Shown one piece after another: positions 44,101 through 52,600 of a DNA stretch of 64,000 nt; within the stretch, counting starts at the first letter, position 1, and every line of letters begins with the position of its first letter. The DNA lies in the NCBI GenBank assembly GCA_001687465.1, contig LVLI01000234.1:1-64000 (forward strand), written 5' to 3'. The notes under the pieces were generated by a model that was given only the letters and a program-made list of their open reading frames with translations, searched no databases and was not told the DNA's origin. The DNA is from Halocafeteria seosinensis (lineage: Eukaryota; Sar; Bigyra; Bicosoecida). A program made the position numbers and the translations under genes.

Positions 44101-45750
44101 GCGAGGTCAATGCAGTCGCTGATGTTGCGCCAGGCCTTGTTTGTATCATTCAACCAAAGGACCTATTGGACTCTACCATTGTTACGTCTCTCGCTGCATC
44201 CAGGAAGCACTTTGCAACTCAAGAACCAAGCCCGCGTATACGAGAAACAGAAACAAGAAGGTGGCGTTTCGAAAGACTCCGTCAGTAAAATGTCGGCGGG
44301 AATTCAAAAATGGCAAACGGTAATAAGTGCGGGTCAGGAATCAGTTGAAAGCAAAGGAGACTTACTGACCTCGCAGTCCCTTTCCCTTGGGGACAAAGTT
44401 AAACAATTGCGGCACTTAATAATGAAGATCCTGAAGCAGTATTATTTGTCGAACATGATATCAGAAGAGCTTTCACAGGAAGGTCGTGAGGACGAAAGCG
44501 ATTCTGAGCCTGAGACGGAAATCCCGCCCTTGTTACTGGACAACTATGCTGCTAGCTCCTCTGCTGAAAAGGGGTTTACAGGACCGTGGGACAGCAATAG
44601 CTGCTTTGTTCAAGCTTTCGAGAAACAGAACAAACTGTCGTCAAGTGTATTTCGGGGTAAGAAAATAGAATACGACCGTCTTTTTGAGATATCGTTCCGT
44701 CATGAGAGTGGAATCGACCAAGGAGGAGTTTACCGAGAAGGAATGCAGAGAATCGTCGAGGACATAATGAGCTCCAACATGGACCTGTTCATCCCGGCGC
44801 AAAGTGGAAACAGTAGCAAGACCACTCAGGAAGATGGACCAGCCTCTAGCTTTGTGCCTAATCCCCTGTACGGCTCTCCTATGGCACCTGGTATCCTCTT
44901 CGCCGATAACTACAGAGCGTCTGAAGAGCCCTATCGACCTTTGGCCATGTATGAGTATGTTGGCAAACTCCTGGGGATCTCGTTACGGCATCAGGAACTT
45001 CTTCCCTTTAGTTTCCCACGGTTCTTGTGGAAGTGCATCCAACAAAGCGATGTCACATTAGATGATCTTGTGACTATTGATACCGACGAAGCAGAGCGAC
45101 TAAAGAAAATGGAGGCTGCTGTGAAGCCTACGGATGGAGAGGCAACAACTTCTTGGGAACAAATAGAGAAGAGTTATTTCGTGGCAAGCAGTTCCAATGG
45201 TAGATCTCGGTTTGAGTTATGTCCAGGTGGGGCTTCACGAGTTGTTACTTCCGAGAATGCGGACGAGTACATACGCAAGTACCTCAATTTCCGTAAGCGG
45301 GAATTTTCTGTTGCTGTGGAGGCCATGCAGCGGGGACTAGCTTCTATTGTACCACAAACCGTCTTACCGCTATTCACCCCCAAGGAAATCGAAGTGATGA
45401 TCGCCGGGGAAGACGACGTGGATATTGAGTATCTTAAGGAGCACACGGTATCGCAACACGATCCTACTATTGTGTCTTGGTTTTGGAAAGTGCTGTCCAG
45501 TTTGACTCCCGAAGAGCGGTGTGCATATATTCGGTTCGTGTGGGGTCGATCAAGACTGCCGCCAGCCGGTCAGCCTTGGGAACACAACCATTACATTGGA
45601 GTCCTTGAAGGCGCGGGTGACAACGCTCTACCAGAAGGCCATACTTGTTTCTTTCATATTGATCTACCCCGGTACTCTTCCGAAGAAAGACTACGATGGG
45701 GCTTGCAAACGGCTATCCACTACGGAAGTGCCGGTATCCTCAATGCCTGA
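26188..45750 (+). CDS. Giant HECT-domain E3 ubiquitin ligase (UBA-SPRY-HECT), single exon
   Basis: One uninterrupted exon of 19,563 nt encodes 6520 residues, counted from the first in-frame ATG. HECT ligases accept ubiquitin from an E2 on a cysteine and pass it to substrates. The HECT domain is C-terminal (about 6155-6520). It has the expected start (YDRLFEISFRHESGIDQGG), the E2-binding lobe and the catalytic cysteine at about 6487 in GHTCFFHIDLPRYS. Upstream are a UBA-like domain (about 563-606), two acidic runs near 530 and 630, and a clear SPRY/B30.2 domain (about 4680-4820; WYYECKV, VQLGWAD, SFGIDGDYTHP). A second SPRY-like segment lies near 4110-4230, and CUB-like or discoidin-like segments occur near 5335-5460 and 5680-5830. 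Long acidic and serine-rich linkers surround residue 4600. The architecture recalls HERC1/HECTD4-type giants, but orthology is not claimed. Substrates are unknown. Confidence 0.92.
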   Translation: MATPAAGASPGSGDNASTCLWNLPRVLTAVAAASSEQKKQGADAPVSKQQRKDAQVVARYLINNHYDLEMHEIYHFIRDLQRHTSNEEDAKSGQQQSPNPGKGSGGDQELGGKEKQWGDILDSSLTALESAWWRNSDSAKKEATALEQVGHRGAVSKDLCSVLADKPKKLEEQEYSRIHHRISEGPDETSSLSKSVQSLLQFLDSCQLGVGTLPESEGQQTNIESDYFADLLCEELTNLTSEYQPLQLFSEVSTPLTSSVKSVLPKTMESPTSSVSLAIDKGALQDVAYKGYIISDDDPSATHTIDFTFGQSLRIEGISLRLDPQKMPATVSLSKKVASTYSSLQSNELREDGFLFVPLGGEKCDGLRVSFNGEHSLSRRIATKGHFMDILSLRILSVSETSEKKGGRRSHARPGWTSKRTLKVIQNWLLEKFYSASPGHSIRFSCVKVMIEFVRIYGTLELLLSVNSMVVNLVHEELTSLGTSLSRLLHDLYRELFRMNHPIFAQEATTNGKQEVDCKEAVINEGNDGEEEAEAEEEHEEEDEESESGHVSMYEGMTRDEVFETFPEVGRLQELGFPLRTCVRALQQTSGDMEAAADYVFSHMGEEEDGAQLEEEAALPEGETNEPLSEEKEEEEEDEDDELDTKDAAIGSGAGRAEELSSFQGELPTTSSTIAQCLRDKASLTRLVFVAVEQLCEQWNCTASLSSNTCGSFPSIFPGEVAIDNTSTRDGIVTLPSEMGAGITHAPYCLEPTESTFSSLHLVLQALIGEKGTGSSSTFKPVQQFDKSHKKDLVVLTLKIVGSQLRRIVDSNVNPKDLGIDTNAGSSSLVGVRTILQDLVLDRTDANTLDRSQLNEIRYEALTVIQYGFGLLYHTAQDRVRLISQVLTVCRVGESNMNGIDDVASRLLHALVSHAAIPSSLFGGIAAGGGGQLCGLGNHRMLLVSRSTKKTEEPTESVVALYERFNKQLMCTLQVLKSSAEHQELYSKLKLSMLFYFSDMIVMAIRGTSLRRVVPALSSFCTEFFNTCTGSLDDAPDSEGGNSFGILPFVLETIYALPQGILCLLAEHCLPALTKLSTSAMKWDRDPIPSSRSVKTLQWDTDSLGNFCKSPFKSTTVNWQSSGTTFPATGSLTGVVTGSSGTFVGTLLPSWFTKYKGTPSPTSPPVKFHNILSHLNGDKGKHALLKSHAAFRQLNEVPKNINIVLLSKPGAPNEAREDGSSTEKRRESFMYTLAFGISIRRGSDGAGCHRFQIDGSNFSISTGPLSRPDQGKLTESLSLSARGRAFRSSTGAIFSLDGTRVSAMTLNLDFPVLLSGDKWLPFNGSISVLDTDARLAPLLPANVLPCSGFFNTSGRFHCCETSKSPEKVVSLSAQVVTSGKLTRSVEQVVNKWMEREDAEEESSRLFSEMRNEMASRGDNFYLVGIMSISSREGDDTKHFAFIQYCAGEAVAGFYRTSLIATSGALIKAGIQGPTFHMSERAMSKYLSKRTMLKGSSLEAVMHNVSEGATEKSEFYLKSINEVKGAVLAGYMGSSAEHSLSTAMGKNLLLGTCETPANNVLYDLFVEPLPPHTDISMDGGWSEAWSLLQPFFQSKGPRKSPLIRKREAKTASPGAESIFMGVLALTMGAETLLLELIAALFSQQLDMEGVGVEPIMQSKHLTSVVPSHLVWWPQLLARWVNVSSIDGIPEETRRLLVRRDYSQILDSNDDVVTSIAFRINKFRTWLRLQRQNLQENASASRTFRTRFSAKTSQCLNKLRRGISSGLHRDCSTSEVYLYSTLLEKADDVSKLSRKNAPDSYASLLSDLAEQSILLLNNFVASKSVENSVRASVSFPLEVNSTFAMTDTEDRFQRWQSTLSHKDLDLLKQGSYAMNLPFSKLPDTIDDKTISTLTNHRTDDGDDDDDYFEGKPSAIGHGDFEVSLIGQPSVGLAPMDSSSSQDASRGYAADVSGAALHSSVANVLSRQLSLEQQPSTMSFASDDDNENDEEIAELIAGTVDSDSKQSSALYRRAGFDIYDYLTSVVRTERKGYLILSSHVYQNVRGLMRAKALCSAEMLLTTLRECPQESALLTHILCSSYFRLQRLGTEQLLSLGSNSPDNMRDSLSQTSRFKEQILSSSSRGRSHFLTSIEGTSLSVYQLVEACALSLFLSAVKLLSQASRGNLETAHLYLRLFGLGWGRDDHEFLLRSGLLPVLRHLTGVSRFSQLEWESRNCVRSLRCGAPVADTALLEEKQSVLAEIPDNQLWTSMKRLSHYDYANMVAYEPLVYFWRCYFCRPSDERRGGWSWFEGSAGHVCAGDTHTIANKLCRNVDYLVHKFSRQHNLPEFSFSPSASGAQCMRDAVHFHEQLQMRGLFISRSNASDKCNDTVLSEHLQYIREGGRTTDVPSAVRDAVTRLVSSETFFFPAWQPAELDGGLRIIQKAILDTVFALASAGLHTEAAHLVNICVTIDLLYLTEDNTIRVQFESSRSVEDVWQIWLTWWKEALCRITLPKMSLNHETASLKQFRVEQGGTTRTSNFALASFELSRCADNALRSLSIRISSTSLSLNDKDVLESEQTKTTLILLYATLRFAIKDIIICGKELIHTESGTQSSSPTASYLSPFKSPGSSPGFSRPASCGADTSPALSIGDYAELFERRLYWLQSLITPGYLHAAAVHVVSNSELLNMLLSILARFVYSEEFVSTCSAVLRFLRAIVPQLTLGATKEALNTGIGDVTVLLDPLFSLDRSILDHGCSSANGDEHKAQLKSFIVFLARLAIRSVVQLTESELCEFCSVALWPKSLLVSKGALFLLRRLTRAKKWRTITNEIFTVVLRQCARVSNDQRIQPLDQETLYSYILANVVFAVGGGHNIQCTPGAIAEINPQIARSDVLSQSKMYSDVVSIFQRVQYPTLYVVDAEPGSPFARVCLLVDEAFPNVFQGLADSKAIDVVGSKNFFNGTFDVPVECLRPLDTIRPPPFLLDDPYFIRYTTDIVHACRRRLEDTRATEVEQSIMLSIGESAVLAAHSAIPHNKDALMGCTDLLEGIFSLTTLTTKLSQEERSFTMLKDASSSALSIRSRILSWIDYLASHSDDQYPTKLVEPTSGAPSYRNLQDFRFGEQVLSCQLCWLSLAVGDGVRRALDWVAVMCHGSGHPDARKFRDSLERVSSHISEESDSVRFTVSDTGLADITAECERILREFRNLEAQSVTRLNQCVAAAAGMLFASVVSLSLITKQVKSMGRYRMLRSDDNILERRLNLRDVNSDYNNDVIILSCALCLPVDSVRQAVSANKVTVGAIRDLWDSLGWSTVFSTKTVEQFSSSKQQRALYSDMLSYQCALDSEDMKWALTLNSYPYVAAVCNSISCAAIHTKLFDRQANFLLWVWAGLSPVDFGDELTTPSCTLIKNYSKILIPYNVGKSWIDEFCKNAINVAQLNRNVNEASETGLAEVVEASCHSDVQLYLRSRLFDSYIPKSSVAISESRWEAIPANRVNQQYYDKLKYLIKEKLRAATPVAVPVLGGQAWDGIWMQLTSNREVFKACEGSIHRFSSLLASFEHSPLLSKALSGVLSVEEARGTPILRQISVPLCREVADAYTLQCSGCSPYLDVSNAELTDASLVPAGKLHEDNALFHCGCARSSGTLRIPINEGHSKIAFDIHFFYSVNNQAGDDDEVSVEIEGDDSRTEVFRRSRKNGVSEMVAGALQSVNASSIPDIDLQSQVVTEKWGFDKNSAEDERKLFSMRGASFMDRIILQIDLRCKVVYCGQVGCTPLIPLCSLGLSSAKYISLNFIRGNVGVLLSESRSYPLNSSSVIPISGTVAGLLDRVASSFVDDYLHDKVLDVEVSGCRSYSDAIQSPAPAVVDARSPPEFIYAPMFYDGSGARLCDNNSIAPIHPSLLSSGLEDVTVTSSLGYFSKGSRLYRLHTPLLDPAKVTFYFGALATDLDERYCTELQLRRNARYDHMTKRGAQELPEELIADLSCILFRLPSFSPPDNSLGLHALRDQGFDSYTELDISCKDSASVPELRLGVIPHNKKTGSGNDHFGILPLGSWSSVRDAEKYEDFVTRVVPVIQSIRPSLRTSALKSILMPRRECSLPLSVLGDLSEEKVRKWFESLTAVESSCSSIRYCGVTSKRHRLAAFDLPSGKIVSAPEGGCIVSRSDVAADDVSKYECPSLDDVNVTLSAAGEFEGSSVQRIGCGIRRCLEFEERTQIFFTLDGKTVGSVYVDAKPDELLIVAEIPASGKSPFMLKSVHPYMQKVDWYQAVEYLTPLEHTFAKIAPTLKHEGSSRYISDSVSAGIRNDIATTFKKPLEMPRSLRRMIQGHGQRQQLISYEDSQFDVTHVSGTTHEDDDDVQSGTEVPRDVKFLTPSVSEVSVDHIANGPSMHSVLAEFRKNKESDRLRISSYRLKPVRSCLLSQILESGVYKDVLRFDSFCVTGGNRKVVRIPYEAHSGSKTVSMRISLKRASGEGRTDTCDETVNIASVETKQVPAPGWYWGYISDVSLCSHVENRLLKQCRIFFPGVGCMNDLTELTDAAKRREGEAELLRQSSADGSIESSATESSASGGVERLFPSEDSSESGSSTSDDVGENVSQTSRHLFSQEQSVWQHQQDPPGAWDSTNDDDETEDSVGTEEEEEEEEEENSDSGTSTESDEGGMSERSRRQNRALRADSGVTEISEPFQLKEISNVGGALICTSLFKVEVDEDEPFVSLGFPGLKVTEGKWYYECKVLSGDEGTVQLGWADVPFRPDARGGEGVGDDRHSWAYDGTRQQIWHSQRPQRWGKRWTEGVTVCCCLDLDEGKISFGIDGDYTHPMGTAFSGLSVSTLQGMYPVVSGNGMAAEFYVGGEEGKKPKYSCGFRPIGESVEPVKAPAEAAHSAYLPNVSISSGYMSAMDNLFALSSLDSSEPAPRCLSNRNRVLDLPSSACLRIKVLADGGVLAEFPITSADLKLLQEDGHVIRFPFTELFIEGFRDVEICVESFGNGGETVDISIDEFNVSCEKGECFGSELYALDLVSHHLLLSEVFPSSVVDAAQDSPLTECPQLLRNELVSLSCRSGGAQSSFMSMEETVDHRWSVQAAYGAFPFMEHGGLAVVRIDSDGEERAAKSGWVPVSVLKAPLVTTFWLPHLPGISHVSCDYGYTQVRPVNAAQPRLQGWVRAEHLGRITKAFGVDIGSADRNSRCQRQLVRKEHALRINDISCAATRCFLSFVKYAQLAQCFAGSVHRGWDAKLLETLRHLYSIWRTVQLPAESLRKNLTQLIQKYTGFVGLGRATPLAFAAEFSNAVERQNWADIIGSRLQIVESGRGKQFNARDAMESIQSFMDERLKKEGDSSHLLMLAARECEKQLRSSPPFVQQREIIRENSHPYIPGTQAAVGPCQIKLEDAGALLVRFDDRSDLAFYTDVLKFSSSPTMDSIVYYVTGTRDPSNGDMRATQGLNHRFGCFIVPGNELWYSFESQEDVTTYTRRHYGFRFAVYPLRETWLWGPSVMNEKNTDWGIYLLEYLLSDHVFEFLPKVSVHNKAMVSSLADNLSNERLSVSQKWRVSKLLTRILKSPSCFTWDNFPSEKLLTSLSSSMMSQYLKSIRPLQKSHGAASSEGVVELCLACHQSTLYRRKLGRKAAAHSRAKAREHTPTENDRIARPSLRLPVSPSKIRACLTAEGELTDDDVTEVLNFLTEYNALSHSLLNELRLPFSFICESWLAACGMVRVVESSHPVRMNDTNEQFVVRNGTKRGGTAYPHVQGNKWVAEGVIHVGLPPDWRCTETESFYEVVLHERTELPPGSKLQIGDKTLTPDIASTGGNFSVSLTSGMGASPRGVRWRYEQVVTGEECTDSEKPWGFAFRVRLVDNATGVSRERTKEANYLLPHERGLLRYFGSHLLEMAQDLGTWSCKEDEELAQFLAHSQDRNITKLASRHQNQGGARSSRGSNQTTDRIVGAFVSSEFPTFVSSSRVSSRDPSSSEDTKTLSSNLKSIFSPTSIWNIGEQDRVRYSRLMARSMQSLMLRQALFVSFNQRTYWTLPLLRLSLHPGSTLQLKNQARVYEKQKQEGGVSKDSVSKMSAGIQKWQTVISAGQESVESKGDLLTSQSLSLGDKVKQLRHLIMKILKQYYLSNMISEELSQEGREDESDSEPETEIPPLLLDNYAASSSAEKGFTGPWDSNSCFVQAFEKQNKLSSSVFRGKKIEYDRLFEISFRHESGIDQGGVYREGMQRIVEDIMSSNMDLFIPAQSGNSSKTTQEDGPASSFVPNPLYGSPMAPGILFADNYRASEEPYRPLAMYEYVGKLLGISLRHQELLPFSFPRFLWKCIQQSDVTLDDLVTIDTDEAERLKKMEAAVKPTDGEATTSWEQIEKSYFVASSSNGRSRFELCPGGASRVVTSENADEYIRKYLNFRKREFSVAVEAMQRGLASIVPQTVLPLFTPKEIEVMIAGEDDVDIEYLKEHTVSQHDPTIVSWFWKVLSSLTPEERCAYIRFVWGRSRLPPAGQPWEHNHYIGVLEGAGDNALPEGHTCFFHIDLPRYSSEERLRWGLQTAIHYGSAGILNA

Positions 45751-46648
45751 AAGACTGAAAGAATCATTCTCAAGATTGCTAGCAGCCTGCTCACAGACTG
45801 GTTATGTTCGTATTCCTGTACGATCCCGATAAAGCGCGATTCCGTTTCCTTCTTCGTAAAGTGCGATATTTCCACTTGTATCAAAAGCAACGTCACGAAT
45901 TCGTTCGGGAAATTCTGGAGAAGATACAGTTTTACTTCACATAACAACGGGTGATCAACACAAGCTCTTCTTCTCACTTCGGTGCTCCTTCTTCCTCGAA
46001 CAAGCGACAAGAATAGCACGCGTTTCAGTTAACTCAGCCATATAGGCGTAGTATCGACATGTGTGTGTTTCCACCGACAGAAATCTACAAGTCTACATGC
46101 TACGAGGACAAGCAGCTTGGAAGACCACCATCAAGATGAGATAGCACAGCAGAACCGTTGTTGAAGCTGTTGGGAAAGTCACAAAGCAAGGGTAAGGATT
46201 CCGGCAACTAGACGTCCTACAATTAGCTATTGTGCGTACCACGAAGCAACGAGTGGCACCCAAAGTATTCGTCTCCTTCACGTTTCGCTGTTTTGTGCAT
46301 AAATAAGCGAACACGACACGCATCATTATAGATATTCCATACACATTGTAAAGCACAAATCATTGGTTGTCGTTATCATTCATATGGTGTATGGTTGCCA
46401 TGGGTTGGCAAATAATAAATCCAACAATCTTTTCTTGGTGTTGTCAGAAACCCGAAGACTGCATCATGACATGCACCCAGTATATGAAGTGTTGTAGCTC
46501 ATCTGGCATGTATAGAGGGAGTATATCATGCTATTCCCGTGGGCAGATTACTATTGGACCTCTTGAATAAGGCAGAAACAGCGGGAATAGGCAGTGGAAC
46601 CCGAAGCCGTTAACCCACATTTGAAATACATACATGTTTTAGCACATA
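45751..46648. other. Intergenic region between the HECT and NPHP4 genes
   Basis: About 900 bp with no supported gene on either strand. It should hold the HECT 3' untranslated region and the NPHP4 promoter. Only short chance frames are seen. Confidence 0.45.
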
Positions 46649-49600
46649 ATGTCCTCCAACTCACATTCCTCGGCATTTGTCCCGCTGGGTCAAGATCAAT
46701 TAAAGGCTTTCCAATGGACAAGAGAAAGACAGAGGGAAGAGGAAAGCTATGCACCTTTCCCAAGGCGTCTGAAGGAAGCGTTAACGTCCTCTTCCAAGCA
46801 CAAAGAGCTTGATGATGATACCAAGAAGACAATGGTGTACTGTATACAAGTGCAATCATCCCATGTGCGCCTCCCCAAACGCATGCGCTTGTCTCAGGGA
46901 GCCTCGAAGAGGAAATCGGAGGGGAGTTCAACGTCAACGGTGGAGCCTCGACTACAGTATAGGTTTACTTTTTTCGATTCCAAGACGCGTTCTTTCTTCG
47001 GCAACACTTACAAGACGCCTCTGATGAATCTGGAACAGGCGGAAGGGTTCAAGGACCTGCGAACCTGCACTCGCCCACGGCCTATCTATTTCCACTCTGG
47101 TTCCACCCAGTTGGATAAAAACTGCGGTCTGGTTATTGAGTTGGTGTTGGTACACACGATTAAGGATGGTGAAGATAATACGAAACGAAAACGAAATAAA
47201 GAACAGTACGGAGACGCTTCTACTGATAACGATATCGATGATGCGCACCACCAACTGACTGTCAGTCGCCTTTATCCTGCAGTCAGTCTTGGATGGACCG
47301 TTGTCTCCGTGACAGATCTAATCTCCCATTGTCACGAGCTGACGTCGATGAATGATGACGGTGAGGCCATTGCTGGAACGAAGCAAAACAAACAAGGGAA
47401 GGAGATGCAGCTACAGCAGCTGCGAGGTAGTCCACGGGCACTGTTGCACTCCACGAAGCAGCCCTCCCTCAGCGTATACACTGGTGACCATCGGAGTTTG
47501 CTTTCAGTGAAGCACTGGAATAGTGCTCCCAAAGACTGCACTCTGACTCTTGTTGCCTGGAGGTTACCAAACCTATTCCCTTTAAGTTTATGCATTGCCA
47601 CACAACAAATTGTGGGGCCAGAAACACGTATACCAGGTTTGGAGAAGCTCGAAAATGGCAAAGAAATTATTGGTGTCAACTCTGATCCCTCGCGTCCGCG
47701 TACAGAGTGCCAGCTCCAGAAGAGACTTATTCTCAAGTTTTCAAGACCAACGGTCAGATTATGCAAGGGTTACGAGAGTAGTCTATTGGACTTCCTGGGG
47801 CGCTGGGCTGACCAGCAAACAGGAAAACCTTTGAAAGAAAAAAGCTCTGTGGAGGCCTCAATCGGAAGAAGAGACCTTTTTATTTGCATACATAATACAT
47901 GCAAAGTGCAAGAAAGTACAGTGTTGCCCCTCGATGTGGCAAATTCAAAGCGGTCGGACTCGGAGTTGTTGCAGGCCCAGCAGGAATTCTATCTGGAATC
48001 GTATCGAATAAACCCATGCGTATCCATTTGCATATATCTAATTGTGCGAGTGGACTTTTCTGAGGTAGTAGCCACAGCAACACACGATGCTCATGAGATA
48101 TTGAAGCAGGATGAAACGAGCGCATTATCCCAGTATTTGCGAAAAGTGGATGACACTGAGTTTGATGGGAGCACGTCCAAGTATATGTGTCTTGCATCGA
48201 GTGTGTTCTTTCCTTCAGATGGTGAACATGTAAGACTATCCAACCGAGATGACGGACAGTGGAAGTATGTACCCGATGCTTCTCTAGAGATTCCTTTGTG
48301 CGTGCCTGAAAACGATGCCAGATTGCCAGAGAAGGTCTTCTTACCAGGCACCAGTTTATGCGATAGCTGTATTCTTCAGGGTCCTCTCTTGCGAAAGTCG
48401 TTTGGTAGGGGAAACATTGTATTCGGTTGTGAGCTAGACCCAGATTCAGTTGCTCGATCTTCCGCTATCGGTGGTACAGTATCTAACACCAGGGGGACGA
48501 AAGCGGAAGGGCTAGATAAGCGACAGAGAGTCCCTGGGGGAGATAAAGTTTCTTCGTCTGAGACGATGCAGAGACGGCGAACAGGGGCACAAACAACGCC
48601 TCAGGGGCGTGCAGACAAAAAAGAGTTTGAAACGGTATCTCCACCGAAACAAGATGCAGATGAAACTGAAGAAGAAGCGGTAGAGACTCATAGCATGAAA
48701 TCTTACGACTCAACAGGAGAGGGTGCAGCAGAAGATGCTGACTATTCATCTGAAGGATCATTGGAATTTAGTGAAAGCTACGAAGATGTCTACGCTTCCG
48801 GCGATAAGTCTAAAGGTAGTAAAGGTCTTTCAACTGAACTATTAAGTCGAACGTTTCAATTGCCAGTTGTGTCGGAAGAGGGCTTTGCTGAATCGGAAAC
48901 CCCGAGTGAAAAAAGACTTCTAACACTATCATCGGAAGAAAGCACCCATCCAGCCGCATTGGAAGACAAGGCAGAAACGACAAGTCACGAAGGCCGCTCT
49001 ATAGGAGTATCTAAAGGGCAAGCGATATCCTCCAGAGCAGGCTTGGGACTCCCGTACGAGGGCCATGAGCAATTTCGTCCCCTTGGTGGTTTCGTCTCCC
49101 GGGCTGCTCGGACGCGTATTGGACGCTACGGGTTCAATGACGTTTTAGATGCAATGCACGATATCCCTGCTGCCCGTCTGACTGGTGATCCACAGAAGGA
49201 TCGGGGTAGTTTGTGGGAACGCCGTTCGAAGGACCGAAAGGACCAGGATCAGTTATCTCGTTTGCATGAGCTTCAATCCAGGATGTGGACCACTCCTTCA
49301 AGTGGGCTTGCTATAAGTTCAGACCACGTGCCAGTCTTGGATGCTTCTCTGGAACTTTCAGACCCACGGCAGCGTATGGAGTTGTGCTTTGAGTTCTGCT
49401 CCGTGGTTCCCAGCCCCTCCTCCCGACTGAAGAATACTCCTCCGAGCGTGCTCTCATTTTCTTTCTCATTTTACACACTTCAAGGCGTCAAAAGCTCTAC
49501 TTTGCACTGTTTGAGGGACACAGAGAACATGGACGAAGTGGCTTATGTTCTCAAAATAGGACATGGTTCATCAGAGAAACCTCAGGCTACCAGCGTGGAA

Positions 49601-52600
49601 GTTTCACAATCACAACAGCTAAGGTTTACTGTAGAGGTCGATATGGGGCATCACTCAGAGTCTTCAAAGCGTTCCTTCATTCGATACTTGATGTTCCATG
49701 CTATGCAAGTAGAAGTGTGGGATGCAGAGTCTCTGATGCCCGTTGGTAATGCGTTTGTCCCTTTATACAATTTCCTCCGTCAACAGAAGAAGCAGGTAGT
49801 TGTCGCCAGAGAATTTGACATAGTTCGTACAAACTCTCTTGCAGGTCAAGATTATGCATCCCCTGGAGAAGCGGTTGCAAGATATGGTCTCTACAACACC
49901 TCGGATAAACTTTTTGCCTCTCCCATGAATGTTACGGTGGAAGGGAGACTACAGATGATTCTCGCTAGCGTAGGAAAGCACACAAAAAATAAAAAGCAGC
50001 AAAGTGCTAACGGTGAGATGGTTCAGCCCGGAGGGTTCTTAATGAGCTCTTCGGGGGAGATGGTTTCTAGGGACCTTGGTGACCTACGGAGGAAGCGGGT
50101 AGTCTCCAACGCTCGTCCAGTAAGTACGGAGCGAGACAATGTTCTAGATATGGTTCACGCACGCGGAGCCGGAAAGACCTCACCAAAGCGAGGGAGTAGC
50201 AAAGTACTGGTTAGGGCGAATAAACGAGAGGGCAGCGGCAGTCTTGCCCGTGCCCAACAGAAGAACGTAGGGCTCAATGGGAAATACGCCGCACGGGAGG
50301 ATGTCATTAGCTATGAAGAAATACAAAGCCTCAGAAGTGTATTCGGGGAAAACACGCTATCCATCGATCATTTTGTGTATTTTGTTACCGGGGTTGATAC
50401 CCTTAAAAACGAAAAAAAGACTTTGGAAGAAACAAGTAAACGATTGCCTTCGACGAGCGATGATGACTCTCTTGAAGGCAGGATTTATGATGCGTTTTGT
50501 GCCCATTTAGACCGCTTAAGAACCAAGGAAAAATTGGATGCTAATGATCCCTCTGTCGCGATCGGAGATGATGCAGGTGATAGAGGATCCTTGGTATTTC
50601 AAGCGTTTGAAGATGCGGAGGAGTATGTCCGCAAGAAGCAGAGGGTGGCGCAAGAATACAAGGACGAAAAACCATACCATCGGCGAAAACAAAAAGATAC
50701 AAGTTCCAGTGATTCAGATGAATCGGACTATCTTAGTGACGAGAATAATCCGGAGATTGATTTCAAGAGGGAACACTCTCTCCTAACAAGCGGAGAAACC
50801 CACGTTCCGCTCGAAAAAGGCGAGCTAACCCTCGGACGCTTACGTTACGTCTTCACGAAGAGCTTAAAGCTCAAGCTAACTGAGGACGAGTGGAAGCTGC
50901 TCATTGAGCGCTATGCGAAGAAGAAATCGCGACGGAAAGCAAAAGGAGCTGCCAAGAATAAGAGTGAACTGCTTGTTGTCGACTACAAAAGCGTTCTCAA
51001 TGATATTTTGGATTCCGCCGCATCAAGACAAAAAGAGCGAAGACTGCGCAACGCTTTCGCACGCCAGTATCCCGCGGACATAACCAACTCGACTGGAGAA
51101 TACCCTTCTCTAATGATCACACGTGGAAAATTCTTGCGCAGTTTGTCAGAGCATGGAAGGGGCCACGCTGTCTCTGCAGCTTATTTCTTGCGAGCCGTGA
51201 TGCGGACAGTGGATTGGAAGGGGAGTTCCGAAATAGAATGGAGACATCTCGCGATGGTTTGCCAAGAATACCTAAACTTACACTTTGAACTAGAAGAAGG
51301 AAAAGTTGGAATAAGCCGCTCATCTATAGAGCAGCCTCTATTTGACAAAAACGCCACGCAAGACAAACCATCTGAGGGCTATAGGCGGACGAATTTTGAC
51401 GCTGATGTTGCCGAAAACCAATGGATGAACAGTCAAAACTCCATCACCGTACCGAACGAGGTTCTTGATTTTTATCGGGAAGCCCACAAGAGAGATAGCA
51501 TTCGTCGGATGTTGCATAGCCAACTGACAACTGAGTATCCAATATCGTGTCGACTCGGTGAGATATCGTTCTTCGAACATACTGTTATTAACCCTCTGCC
51601 TCATGACGATCGGGTACAAGTTACCGTCGACGATCCCTTCGGCGAATTGAGATTGGTGAGTAATCCCTCCCAATGGCAATACTTGCTCGATCACCTCACT
51701 CCCCAAAGTCCGGATAAAGGATTAGAATATCTGAAGCACAACTATCCTTCCGCGGTTGGATCCCAAAGGTCTCTCAGACAGCCATTTACTCCCGAAGGGG
51801 AACTGATGCTTCGCCCAGGGGAAGCAATCACCTTGCCCTTTATTTTCATCTCGTTTGCTGACGGAGGTGTCACTGCGGGCGGTGCTCCAATTACTGCTTC
51901 AGAGCCTCGTGTCACACTTAAGACAACTCAAGGAGTCGAATTTGAATCTGTAAAGGAGCTCCGCCACTCCTCCCCGCCGAGCTCTAGCACCAGCCAGGTT
52001 ATTAAAGAGTCAGCAACATCTGCGAGGCAAGGTTCGGAAGCTTTAGTTCCATATGGAAATGAGGAAACCTTGACCAGCAGAGAAGAACAAGTCCTCTCGA
52101 TGGAGAGCAGAACTATCCGGCGCAGGGAATTAGCCCCTCGGGAAGTAGTTGTGACTGTTTCTAGCGCTACCCATTCTAGAGCGTTCGCGCGGATATCTGT
52201 ATCGACAAAGCCAGAATTATCTACTTCCCACAAGACATTGCGTTACTTTTGCCCAGAGGGTGAGTACTTGACCGCAAACATTGCCGTACCTGAAGGTAGC
52301 CCTGGATTGTCGGCCCTGAAGGGTTCCGAATTAACCTCCAGAGTGTCCCAAATTTCCAATCGTGTTTCCGACCGGAACGTCGACGCCAACACCCAACCAC
52401 TCGCTACCGACACTGGTGTTCGTGAAAAGTACATGCACTGTGCCGACAGCAATGTTGTGCTGCGAGCAAAGGAAGTAGGCTACACCCGTCAAATGCAATT
52501 TCAATATCGCGTCGGAACGTTTCCTTCCATAGAAGAGTTCTATATTTTTGTTTATAGGGACCCCCATTGCTGCGAGCTACTAGAGCGATGGAGAGTGATT

